Positions 8,623 through 16,998 of a stretch of 55,387 bases of DNA are shown here, in pieces; position 1 is the first letter of the stretch; the number at the start of each line of letters is the position of its first letter. A model generated the notes under the pieces. That model did not search any database. It was not told the DNA's origin and worked only from the letters and a program-made list of their open reading frames with translations. Source of the DNA: DATCZB01 sp035513215 (GTDB taxonomy: Bacteria; Pseudomonadota; Gammaproteobacteria; Steroidobacterales; Rariloculaceae); NCBI GenBank assembly GCA_035513215.1, contig DATKCK010000112.1:1-55387 (forward strand), in the 5' to 3' direction. The translations under genes were made by a program, and so were the position numbers.

Positions 8623-10113
8623 ATGATTTGCATGCCGAAAGCCGATCCCGCCATCCTCGCCAGGCGCGACGAGATCGTGGCGGGCTTGAGGCGCATCCTT
8701 CCCGATGACAGCGTCATTGCCGAGCCTTTGCGTCTCAAGGCGTACGAGACCGATGCGCTGACGGCGTACCGGCAAACGCCGCTCGCCGTCGCGTTGCCGT
8801 CGACGACGAGCGAGGTCGCGCGGGTGCTGCGCTTCGCGCGCGCCGAGCGTGTCAACGTCGTGCCGCGCGGCGCCGGGACGTCGCTCTCGGGTGGCGCGAT
8901 CCCGGCCGAGGACGCGATCGTCGTGGGCTTGGGCAAGTTCAATCGCATTCTCGATATCGACTACCCCAATCGCTGCGTCGTCGCGCAAAGCGGCGTGACG
9001 AATCTCGCGCTCAGTCACGCTGTCGCCGATCGCGGCTTCTACTATGCGCCGGATCCGTCGAGCCAGATCGCCTGCACGATCGGCGGCAACGTCGCCGAGA
9101 ACTCCGGCGGCGTGCACTGCCTCAAGTACGGCCTGACGACGCACAACGTGCTCGGCGTCGAGCTCGTCACGCCGGACGGCGAGGTGCTCCGAATCGGCGG
9201 CCGCTATCTCGACAGCGCGCAATACGACCTGCTTGGCCTCACGGTCGGCTCCGAAGGCCTGATCGGCGTCGTCACCGAGGTCACCGTGCGCATTCTCAGG
9301 CGCCCGCAAACGGCGCGCGCGCTGTTGATCGGCTTCCCGCGCATCGAGTCGGCCGGCGCGGCCGTTGCCGGCATCATCGCCGCCGGCATCATTCCGGCCG
9401 GCATGGAGCTGATGGACCGGCCCGCGATTCACGCGGCCGAGGACTTCGTCAACGCCGGTTATCCGCTCGACGTCGAGGCGCTGCTGATCGTCGAGCTCGA
9501 CGGGCCCGAGGTCGAGGTGGATCTCCTGATCGAGAGAGTCAGCGCGATCGCGAACGCGCACGATGCCTCGAGCTGCCGCGCGTCGACGAGCGAGGACGAG
9601 CGGCTCAAGTTCTGGGCCGGCCGCAAGGCGGCGTTTCCTGCCGTCGGGCGCATCAGCCCCGATTACTACTGCATGGACGGCACGATCCCGCGCAGCGAGC
9701 TGCCGCGCGTGCTCGGCGCGATCGGCGAAATGTCGACGCGCTACGGCCTCAGAGTCGCGAACGTCTTTCATGCCGGCGACGGCAACCTGCACCCGCTGAT
9801 TCTCTACGACGCCAACGAGGCCGAAGAGCTCGAGAAGGCCGAGGCGTTCGGCAACGAGATACTCAGGCTTTGCGTCGACGTCGGTGGCGTGCTGACCGGA
9901 GAGCACGGCGTCGGCCTCGAGAAGCGCGACCTGATGCCCTATCAGTTCAGCGCAGCCGATCTCGAGCAGCAGCATCGCGTCAAGCGCGCTTTCGATCCCG
10001 AGCTCAGATTCAATCCGGGCAAGGTCTACCCGACGCTGCATCGCTGCGCCGAGCTCGGGCGCGAGCACGTTCATGCCGGCGCCGAGCGATTCCCCGATCT
10101 GCCGCGCTTCTAG
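8623..10113 (+). CDS. glcD: Glycolate oxidase FAD subunit GlcD
   Basis: This 496-residue FAD-linked oxidase oxidises glycolate to glyoxylate as part of the membrane-associated GlcDEF complex. The FAD_binding_4 domain is at about residues 55-235 (VVPRGAGTSLSGGAIP, YYAPDPSSQIACTIGGNVAENSGGVHCLKYG). The C-terminal FAD-oxidase domain is at about 240-475 (NVFHAGDGNLHPL, GVLTGEHGVGLEKRD). Length and motifs match GlcD. ATG 8632 (MPKADP) is an equally possible start, as neither has a strong SD. A TATAGT at 8579-8584 could be the -10, but no good -35 is seen. glcE follows with no gap. Confidence 0.95.
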   Translation: MICMPKADPAILARRDEIVAGLRRILPDDSVIAEPLRLKAYETDALTAYRQTPLAVALPSTTSEVARVLRFARAERVNVVPRGAGTSLSGGAIPAEDAIVVGLGKFNRILDIDYPNRCVVAQSGVTNLALSHAVADRGFYYAPDPSSQIACTIGGNVAENSGGVHCLKYGLTTHNVLGVELVTPDGEVLRIGGRYLDSAQYDLLGLTVGSEGLIGVVTEVTVRILRRPQTARALLIGFPRIESAGAAVAGIIAAGIIPAGMELMDRPAIHAAEDFVNAGYPLDVEALLIVELDGPEVEVDLLIERVSAIANAHDASSCRASTSEDERLKFWAGRKAAFPAVGRISPDYYCMDGTIPRSELPRVLGAIGEMSTRYGLRVANVFHAGDGNLHPLILYDANEAEELEKAEAFGNEILRLCVDVGGVLTGEHGVGLEKRDLMPYQFSAADLEQQHRVKRAFDPELRFNPGKVYPTLHRCAELGREHVHAGAERFPDLPRF

Positions 10114-11262
10114 ATGACGGCCTCTTCCGCATCGGCAGGCTTCAGGCCCGCGTCCGCGGCGGAGCTCGCCGAGCTGCTCGGCGCCGACAGCCGGCACCTC
10201 GAGCCCATTGGCCTCGGCTCGAAGCGTGCGATCGGCCGGCCCGTCGAGGCCGAGCCGCTCGATCTCTCTTTGCTGACCGGAGTTGTCGAGTATCGGCCGG
10301 CCGAGCTCGTGTTGACGGCGAGCGCCGCGACGCCGCTAGCCGAGATCGAACCGCTGCTCGCCGAGAACGGGCAGCGCCTCGCGTTCGAGCCGCCGGATCT
10401 CTCGCCGCTGCTCGGTGCAGCCGACACCCAGCCGAGCACCCAGGCGCGGCAGTCGATCGGTGGCGTGCTGGCGGCGAATCTGTCGGGCTCGCGCCGAATT
10501 GCTGCGGGCGCGGCGCGCGACCACTTCCTCGGCGTCACGGCCGTCAACGGCCGCGGCGAGGCGTTCAGGGCCGGCGGCAAGGTCGTCAAGAACGTGACGG
10601 GCTACGATTTGCCGAAGCTGCTCGCCGGTTCCTGGGGCAGCCTTGCGGTCATGACCGAGGTCACGCTCAAGGTCGTGCCGCAAGCCGAGACCGAGCTGAC
10701 GCTGATCGTGCCGGCCGCGCAGCCTGCCGACGCCGTCGAAACGCTGAGCGCCGCGCTCGGCTCGCCGCACGAGGTCTCGAGCGCGGCCTTCGATCCCTGG
10801 CGCGGCAGCGCTCTGAGGCTCGAGGGCCTCGCGGCATCGGTCGCCGCGAGGCGGGCCGCGCTGCTCGAAGGGCTCGGAAGTCCCGAGGTCGAGCAGCTAG
10901 ACGCCGAAGCCTCGCGGGCATTCTGGCAGTACATGGCCGCCGCCGCGGCGCTCGCCGAGTGGCCGGTCGTCTGGCGCATCTCGGTGCCGCCGAGTGATGC
11001 GCCTCGCGTCGTCGACGCCATTGGCCCGGAACGGTATCTGCTCGACTGGGGCGGCGGCCTGATCTGGGCGGCTTTCGCTAAGGTCGACGCTACGCGCGTG
11101 CGCGGCGCCCTGCGCGACGGCCATGCGATGCTGATCAAGGCGCCGTCCGACAGCCGTACCTGCCGCCAGCATCCGCCGTCCGCGGCGATGCGCGACGTGC
11201 TCGAGCGGATCCGGGCTGCCTTCGATCCCGACGGGCGTCTCAGCCCCGGCCGCATGGACTAA
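10114..11262 (+). CDS. glcE: Glycolate oxidase subunit GlcE
   Basis: This 382-residue FAD-binding subunit is paralogous to GlcD but short. Diagnostic stretches are SIGGVLAANLSGSRRIAAGAARDHFLGVTAVNG and FRAGGKVVKNVTGYDLPKLLAGSWGSLAVMTEVTLKVVP, the GlcE version of the FAD domain. The ATG directly abuts the glcD stop codon, so the two are certainly co-transcribed. The N-terminus is Ala-rich (MTASSASAGFRPASAAELAELLG). It works with GlcD and GlcF to pass electrons from glycolate to the respiratory chain. Confidence 0.95.
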   Translation: MTASSASAGFRPASAAELAELLGADSRHLEPIGLGSKRAIGRPVEAEPLDLSLLTGVVEYRPAELVLTASAATPLAEIEPLLAENGQRLAFEPPDLSPLLGAADTQPSTQARQSIGGVLAANLSGSRRIAAGAARDHFLGVTAVNGRGEAFRAGGKVVKNVTGYDLPKLLAGSWGSLAVMTEVTLKVVPQAETELTLIVPAAQPADAVETLSAALGSPHEVSSAAFDPWRGSALRLEGLAASVAARRAALLEGLGSPEVEQLDAEASRAFWQYMAAAAALAEWPVVWRISVPPSDAPRVVDAIGPERYLLDWGGGLIWAAFAKVDATRVRGALRDGHAMLIKAPSDSRTCRQHPPSAAMRDVLERIRAAFDPDGRLSPGRMD

Positions 11263-11283
11263 CCGGGAGCCAAGGCTCAGAGC

Positions 11284-12576
11284 ATGCAGACTCGTTTCAC
11301 CGATGGGCAGCGCCAGGACCCGGCGATTCGCGAGAGCGAAGCGATCCTGCGCAAGTGCGTCCATTGCGGTTTCTGCAATGCGACCTGTCCGACCTATGTC
11401 CTGCTCGGCGACGAGCTCGACAGTCCGCGAGGACGCATCTATCTGATCAAGGACATGCTCGAGAACGACCGGCCGGCGACCTCCGAGATCGTGCGCCACG
11501 TCGACCGCTGCCTGTCCTGCCTCGCCTGTATGACGACCTGCCCGTCGGGCGTCAATTACCAGCACCTCGTCGACCATGCGCGCGCCCGCATCGAGGCGAC
11601 CTATCGGCGGCCGTGGCACGATCGCCAGTTGCGGCGCCTGCTCGCCGCCGTCATGCCTTACCCGCAGCGTTTCAGGCGGCTGCTCGGGCTCGCGCGCGTC
11701 GTCAGGCCGCTGGCCTTCATGCTGCCGCGGCGTCTCCGTGCGGCGCTCGTGCTCGTGCCGGGGCGCGCGCGGGCGTCGACGCGGCAGCCGGGGCGCGCGC
11801 AAGCGACATCCCGCGCCGGAGCAACGAAACCCCGCGCGCGCATCGCGGTCATGACCGGCTGCGTGCAGTCGGTGCTCGGCGCGTCGGCGAACGCCGCGAC
11901 GGTTCGCTTGCTCGAGCGCATGTGCTGCGAAGTCGTCGAGATCGGAGGCTGCTGCGGCTCGCTGACGCACCACCTCGGGCAAACCAGAGCGACACGAAGC
12001 TTCGCCGCAACATTCATCGATCGCCTCGAGGACGCGGCGAGCACGGCACCGGTCGACGCGATCGCCGTCAACGCATCGGGTTGCGGCACGCATCTGAAGG
12101 ACTACCGTTTCATCTTTCGCGACGACGCGGCGCTCGCGGCCGGGGCGGGCGAGGTCGCCCGGCTCGCGCGCGACGTGACCGAGATCGTCAGCGAGCTCGG
12201 TCTGCCGGAAGTCTCACGGCCCGGCGGTCTTCGCGTTGCCTATCACTCGGCCTGCTCGATGCAGCACGGGCAGAAGCTCAACGCGCCGCCGCGCGAGCTC
12301 TTGCGCGCGGCCGGCTTTACCGTCGTCGAGATTCCCGAGGGGCATCTTTGCTGCGGCTCGGCCGGCACCTACAACATGCTCCAGCCCGAGCTCGCGGCGA
12401 GGCTCGCCGAGCGCAAGCTCGCGCATATCGCGGGGCTCGACGCCGACGTCATCGCGGCGGGCAATCTCGGCTGCATGACGCAGCTTGCGACCGGCGCCGA
12501 TCGGCCGATCGTGCATACTGTAGAGCTGCTCGACTGGGCGACGGGCGGCCCGGTGCCGCCGTCGTTGACGGCGTGA
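11284..12576 (+). CDS. glcF: Glycolate oxidase iron-sulfur subunit GlcF
   Basis: The 430 residues include two 4Fe-4S motifs near the N-terminus, CVHCGFCNATCP (about 25-36) and CLSCLACMTTCP (about 78-89), followed by two Cys-rich CCG domains (EIGGCCGSLTHHLG and HLCCGSAGTYNML) that match GlcF. The linker at about 155-185 is enriched in Arg, Ala, Gly and Thr (RARASTRQPGRAQATSRAGA) and may be a variable spacer. It starts 21 nt after glcE. The subunit transfers electrons from the GlcD/GlcE flavins to quinone. Confidence 0.95.
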   Translation: MQTRFTDGQRQDPAIRESEAILRKCVHCGFCNATCPTYVLLGDELDSPRGRIYLIKDMLENDRPATSEIVRHVDRCLSCLACMTTCPSGVNYQHLVDHARARIEATYRRPWHDRQLRRLLAAVMPYPQRFRRLLGLARVVRPLAFMLPRRLRAALVLVPGRARASTRQPGRAQATSRAGATKPRARIAVMTGCVQSVLGASANAATVRLLERMCCEVVEIGGCCGSLTHHLGQTRATRSFAATFIDRLEDAASTAPVDAIAVNASGCGTHLKDYRFIFRDDAALAAGAGEVARLARDVTEIVSELGLPEVSRPGGLRVAYHSACSMQHGQKLNAPPRELLRAAGFTVVEIPEGHLCCGSAGTYNMLQPELAARLAERKLAHIAGLDADVIAAGNLGCMTQLATGADRPIVHTVELLDWATGGPVPPSLTA

Positions 12577-12583
12577 AAGAAAT

Positions 12584-12605
12584 GGGCCCCGGCGTACCGG
12601 GGCCC
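12584..12605 (+). terminator. Hairpin after glcF
   Basis: A perfect 9-bp GC stem (GGGCCCCGG / CCGGGGCCC) with loop CGTA starts 8 nt after the glcF stop. No U-tract follows, so it is either a weak intrinsic terminator or a 3'-end stabiliser. Confidence 0.45.
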
Positions 12606-12799
12606 GAAGCTTCGAGCGGTGGCTTTCCTGGTGGGGATGGGGGGGAAAGCGGGATCCATGCTAATTTCGCTAAGTGAAACTAATGTGACGCGTCCGTGTC
12701 GATCGGATGCAATCGGCTAATGCTGCCCGGCGCGCACGGCCGCGTTGCGTACGCAACGACCAGGATACGAGCAAGCCTCGAATGCATGCGCGGAGCCTA

Positions 12800-14269
12800 T
12801 CAGGCTTTGTGGCCGAAAAACTCGACGAGCCGGACGAGCGCCAGCGTGTCGAGCCGGCAGTACGCGAGCAACGCCTGGCGCAGGGCCTCGCGACGCTCGG
12901 GCGTCGTCTCCTCGTGAATAGCTTCGAGGTAGGCCGATTGCGCCGCTTCGCCGTCGCGGATCTCGTCGAGGTCCGCATAGTCGATGCCGGCGCCGATCGT
13001 CGGCAGGATGGCCTTGAGGGACCACGATCCGCGCATCTCGGGATGGTAGTAATGCTGCTTCGCGATCGGATGCAGGTCGATGAGCCGCTCGATGAGGGCT
13101 CCGATCGCGGGCGCGAGATCGGGAAAGCGTTCGGCGAGCCCGGTCAGCACCTGTCGTTCATATGAGGTGTAAACGATGATGGGCCCGGACTTGTCGAGCT
13201 TCGCGACGAGCGCCTCGGCGATCTCGCGCATCGACGGTTCGCCGCTCGTATCGAGAAACTCCTCGTGGCGGATGGAGCCCGAGCCATCGTCGATATGGCA
13301 GGACCACTGAAACGGCAGCGCCTGATAGGGCCGCGTGCCGGGCCAGATCGGAATCGCGAACGCGATCGTCTCGAAGTCGAGGAAATGGCGCGGATACCCG
13401 AGCCCGGCGACGATGCCTTCGAGCTCGGTCGAGACGTAAGCTTCGCCGGCCACCGTCTGGCGCCAGATGCGTTCCTGCGCATCGCCTGCGATCCGATCCG
13501 CGCCGAGCTCGCGTATGTCGCGGTAGCCCTCGAGCATCAACGCGTAGAGCGGCTCCTTGCGCCCGCCGAGACCGGTAATCGGAAACTCTCCCTGCGCCGG
13601 CATGCAATGGTCGAGGAACGGGCACGCATGCGGCGTCGTGCAATGCAGGCCGATGTCCCGCACGGGCTCGTCGAGGGATTCGAGCGTCGCGCGTGTGCGT
13701 GCGACGGCTTCGGGCACGTTGACTATGTGCGGAGCGACGTCGTCTGAAACGTCGACCTCGCGGAACAGGCTCTTGTAGTCGCCGTCACCGGCGTACTCGA
13801 ATTCGACGTTGATCAGAGCGACGCTCGTGCCCGCCGGGTGCAGGCCGAGCTGTGCGAGTGTCCAGGCCTGAATCGCGCAATCGTCAAGGAAATGATCCTT
13901 GACGCGCGTCGACGATTTGACCTCGACGATGCGCGGCGCCTCGCCCGAGCGGTCGAGGACGTCGATGAGCACGGTCAGCCCTTCATGAGCGAACGTCGCC
14001 TCGAAGATCGGCTCGTGCCCACCGGCTTCGAGCAGCGCTTCGGTCTCGGCGACGGCGGCACGCAGGCCGCGATTGTGCTTGACGAGATGCCCTCCGTTTC
14101 GGCCGTAGACCTCGCGCGCCTTGGCGCCGACGACGCGGCCCGTCTCGATCGCGGCCTGATCGATCGCATCCTCGTCGACCAGCTCGGGTGAGTACTGCTC
14201 GAGCCAGAGCCGTTTCGGGCACTGGAGGTAGTGCAGCAGTCTGGTTTTCGATATGGCGATCGGCGGCAT
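12800..14269 (-). CDS. DUF2779 protein: Cas4-like Fe-S nuclease fused to DEDD-type exonuclease domain
   Basis: The product has 489 residues from ATG 14269 (MPPIAISKTRLLHYLQCPKRLWLE). The N-terminal half resembles RecB/Cas4-type PD-(D/E)XK nucleases: a lone Cys in LQCPKRLW, the Asp/EVK core (VLIDVLDRSG...RIVEVKSS), then clustered Cys in CTTPHACPFLDHC, the usual four-Cys iron-sulfur arrangement. The C-terminal half has an RNase-H/DnaQ-like exonuclease pattern starting FLDFETIAFAIPIWPGTRPYQ, with IIVYTSYERQVL and a late Asp in AYCRLDTLALVRL. No CRISPR array or cas gene is nearby. A stand-alone DNA repair or defence role is inference. Confidence 0.85.
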   Translation of the reverse strand: MPPIAISKTRLLHYLQCPKRLWLEQYSPELVDEDAIDQAAIETGRVVGAKAREVYGRNGGHLVKHNRGLRAAVAETEALLEAGGHEPIFEATFAHEGLTVLIDVLDRSGEAPRIVEVKSSTRVKDHFLDDCAIQAWTLAQLGLHPAGTSVALINVEFEYAGDGDYKSLFREVDVSDDVAPHIVNVPEAVARTRATLESLDEPVRDIGLHCTTPHACPFLDHCMPAQGEFPITGLGGRKEPLYALMLEGYRDIRELGADRIAGDAQERIWRQTVAGEAYVSTELEGIVAGLGYPRHFLDFETIAFAIPIWPGTRPYQALPFQWSCHIDDGSGSIRHEEFLDTSGEPSMREIAEALVAKLDKSGPIIVYTSYERQVLTGLAERFPDLAPAIGALIERLIDLHPIAKQHYYHPEMRGSWSLKAILPTIGAGIDYADLDEIRDGEAAQSAYLEAIHEETTPERREALRQALLAYCRLDTLALVRLVEFFGHKA

Positions 14270-14466
14270 GGGGTCGCGTAGGATGCCCGCCGGGGCGGCA
14301 TGACTCAAGGCGCGGCATGCGCGGCCGGTTCCGTGCGTTACTCGATGATGGGCGCAGCCCCTCTGCGCCTCATGATTTCCGCGGGCTGTCGCGTCCGACG
14401 ACGGCGCGGAGGCCCACCTGAACATCGTCCTGAACGGGCGCGGAGGCCGTGCCTGATCGGAGGCCG

Positions 14467-15990
14467 CTAGCCGAAGAGCTCGATCTCGAACACCTCGGCG
14501 GCGATCAGAACCAACGACATGCCGGTGAAGACGACCAGACTGATTCCGCTGAACCAGGTCGCGAACGTCGACGGATAGAACGCCTTGTCGCGCTTCGGGA
14601 TGACCTTGAAACAGTAGTAGAGGTTCAGGAAGTAGATCACGGGCGCGACGAAGTATGCGAGCGCCGATGCGATCAGCACGAGAGTGATGGGCTCGGGCAC
14701 GCCGGCGACGATCGCGACGGACGCGAGCAGGGAGAACAGCATTGCGATCCGGTAGATGTTGTACTCGGAGTACCAGCGGCTGCGCCTCTCGTCATCGAGG
14801 TCGCTGTGCGCGATGCCGCGAAGCCCCGACGTGCTCCTGAACAGGTTGCGGCAGCAGGCGGCAATGACGCGCGGCCAGCCGTCGAAGTAGTTGAAAGCCG
14901 TAGAGAATGTCGCCGCGAACGCGCCAACCAGAAAGACGAGCATCATTCCGGGCCCGACGCTGTCGGTGAACATGCGCGCGATCTCGCCCATGACGGCCGT
15001 GCCCGCGACCTCGCTCGGATAGAGCCATACGGCGGCGAGCAGCAGGAACACGGTCGCGAGCACGAACGAGATGACATGCCCGACGCGAAAGTCCATGAGA
15101 CCGATCGTGAACCAGCGCCGGCAGTACTCGCGCGCATGCTCGGGCAGCTTGTCCGTGTCGACGGCCAGATCGGCGCGGCTGCCATTGAACGGATCGAACG
15201 CGCGCGTGATCCCCTCGGCGTCCAGCTGCTCGCGTATCCGACCCATGCCGGCGCGCTTGGCCTTGCCCCATTCCGAGGCCTGTAGCGAGACGTCGATACC
15301 GGTGGGCAGGAGGCCGAGGAAAGACGCGATGATCAGCCATGAGCCTTCCGGCGCATCGAGCTCGAAGAAGTAGACGAGTCCGCTGACGGGCGCGGGCTCG
15401 ACGATGTAGACGCCGATCGTCGAGACGATCAGAAAGCCGGCCGCGATCTTGGTCGCAAGCTCGAGCGCCTTGTACCGTCCGCGCAGAATCACGATGACCG
15501 AGATCACGGCGATCACGAGGGCATAGACACCGAGCTCGGCGTCGGTGCTTAAGCCCGGAATGTCGAGACCGAGATACTGGTTGAAGAAATAGAGCGCGAC
15601 GGCGGCGGCTGCGATCAGTCGTCCGGACTGACCGATCGCGGATTGAATGACGGTCGTGACCAGCACGTACCAGAGCGGCCATTTCTTCCAGGCAGTCGAG
15701 TAAGCGTCGAGCATGCTGCGGCCCGTTGCATACGTGAAGCGAAACGCCATCTCGAAGCCGTAGTACTTGAATATGTAGGCGACCGGGATGCACCAGAGCA
15801 ACGCGTATTCGAACCGCCCGCCGGCGACCGGAGCCGTCACCACGTGGCTCGTGCCGATGCCCGTCATCATCAGCACGAGGCCGGGCCCGAAGTGGCGCAT
15901 CAGCTTGCCCGGCGCGAGCGAGGGCAATTCGAGCGATTCGAGATCGTCGGCGCCGGGCGCATTGCCCGGCTTCGGTCCGATTTCCACCAT
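14467..15990 (-). CDS. Nramp-family membrane transporter lacking canonical metal-binding motifs
   Basis: This 507-residue polytopic protein has eleven or twelve hydrophobic segments. The first helix aligns with Nramp TM1 (FGPGLVLMMTGIGTSHVVTAPVAGG...YALLW), but the metal-binding DPGN is replaced by GTSH. In TM6 the MPH motif is replaced by PTG (GLLPTGIDVSLQASEW). Classical Mn/Fe transport is therefore doubtful. It starts 3 nt after the preceding reductase gene in an operon with an oxalyl-CoA-synthetase-like ligase. The natural substrate may be a different divalent ion or an organic acid, which is inference. Confidence 0.85.
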   Translation of the reverse strand: MVEIGPKPGNAPGADDLESLELPSLAPGKLMRHFGPGLVLMMTGIGTSHVVTAPVAGGRFEYALLWCIPVAYIFKYYGFEMAFRFTYATGRSMLDAYSTAWKKWPLWYVLVTTVIQSAIGQSGRLIAAAAVALYFFNQYLGLDIPGLSTDAELGVYALVIAVISVIVILRGRYKALELATKIAAGFLIVSTIGVYIVEPAPVSGLVYFFELDAPEGSWLIIASFLGLLPTGIDVSLQASEWGKAKRAGMGRIREQLDAEGITRAFDPFNGSRADLAVDTDKLPEHAREYCRRWFTIGLMDFRVGHVISFVLATVFLLLAAVWLYPSEVAGTAVMGEIARMFTDSVGPGMMLVFLVGAFAATFSTAFNYFDGWPRVIAACCRNLFRSTSGLRGIAHSDLDDERRSRWYSEYNIYRIAMLFSLLASVAIVAGVPEPITLVLIASALAYFVAPVIYFLNLYYCFKVIPKRDKAFYPSTFATWFSGISLVVFTGMSLVLIAAEVFEIELFG

Positions 15991-15993
15991 GGC

Positions 15994-16962
15994 TTATCCC
16001 CCCAAGTCTGCCTTCAGCCGCACGAGCTCCACAACCGCGTCGAGCACCGGCGTCGGAACGCCGGCGAGGCGCCCGAGCTCGGCGACCGACGCAACGAGCG
16101 CGTCGATCTCCAGTGGCCGCCCGAGCTCGTAATCCTGCAGCATCGACGTCTTGTGCGCGCCGACGGCAACGCCGCCGTCGATGCGTTTGTCGATATCCAT
16201 CGGAAACTTCACGCCGAGCGCAGATGCGACGGCCGCGGCTTCCTCCATCAGTGTCCTGATCACGCCGCGCGCGCCGGCGTGCTGGCCGATCTCTTCGAGC
16301 GTCGCGCCCGTCAATACGCTGACGGGATTGAACGTCGCGTTGCCGAGCAGCTTGAACCAGATGTCGTCGCGGATCTTCGTGCGCACGGGCGCCTTGAGAC
16401 CGCCGGCCGTCATCGCCTCGGCGAGCCTCCTGACGCGCTCGGTCTTCTCGCCCGATGGTTCGCCGAGCATAAAGCGATTGCCTTCGAGGTGCCTGACGAC
16501 GCCTGGCTCGACGATCTCGCAGGACGGGTAGACGACGCAGCCGATCGCGCGCTCGGGCCCGAGCGTTTTCCAGACCATCCCACCGGGATCGGCCGTCTCG
16601 AGATGCCTGTCCTGCCACGGACCCTCGAGCGCATGGAAATACCACCAGAGGATGCCGTTTTGCGCCGTGACGACGGCGGTTTCGGGCCCGAGCAGGGGTC
16701 TGATCTGATCGACGGCCGGCGCGACCGAATGCGCCTTGACGGTCAGGATCACGTAGTCCTGAGGGCCGGCGCTCGCGGCATCGTCGGTGCAGGCGAGCGT
16801 GATGGTCTTGCGCTCGCCTTCCTGCTCGATCGTCAGACCGTGACTCTGCATCGCCTCGAGATGCGGCCCGCGCGCGATCAGCGTGACGTTGGCGCCACCG
16901 TCGGCGAGCGCCGCGCCGAGATAGGCGCCGATCGCTCCGGCTCCGTAGATGCAAACCTTCAT
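15994..16962 (-). CDS. Ketopantoate reductase (PanE/ApbA) family oxidoreductase
   Basis: This 322-residue NADPH-dependent reductase has the GxGAIG Rossmann motif at the N-terminus (MKVCIYGAGAIGAYLGAALA) and the catalytic helix DDIWFKLLGNATFNPVSVLTGATLEEI with the family Lys and Asn. The C-terminal ApbA_C domain includes HKTSMLQDYELGRPLEIDAL. Family members reduce 2-ketopantoate or related 2-keto acids. Several paralogs exist in most genomes, so pantothenate synthesis is not assured. ATG 16968 is an alternative start. The operon with an oxalyl-CoA-synthetase-like gene suggests reduction of a small 2-keto acid, as inference. Confidence 0.88.
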   Translation of the reverse strand: MKVCIYGAGAIGAYLGAALADGGANVTLIARGPHLEAMQSHGLTIEQEGERKTITLACTDDAASAGPQDYVILTVKAHSVAPAVDQIRPLLGPETAVVTAQNGILWWYFHALEGPWQDRHLETADPGGMVWKTLGPERAIGCVVYPSCEIVEPGVVRHLEGNRFMLGEPSGEKTERVRRLAEAMTAGGLKAPVRTKIRDDIWFKLLGNATFNPVSVLTGATLEEIGQHAGARGVIRTLMEEAAAVASALGVKFPMDIDKRIDGGVAVGAHKTSMLQDYELGRPLEIDALVASVAELGRLAGVPTPVLDAVVELVRLKADLGG

Positions 16963-16998
16963 GGCCATTCCGGAGCGGGGGCGGCGTGCCTCATCGGC

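Noticed and set aside
12800..14269. Cas4 as evidence for a CRISPR system
   Set aside because: No repeat-spacer array or other cas gene is present in the window. The protein belongs to the stand-alone DUF2779 type.
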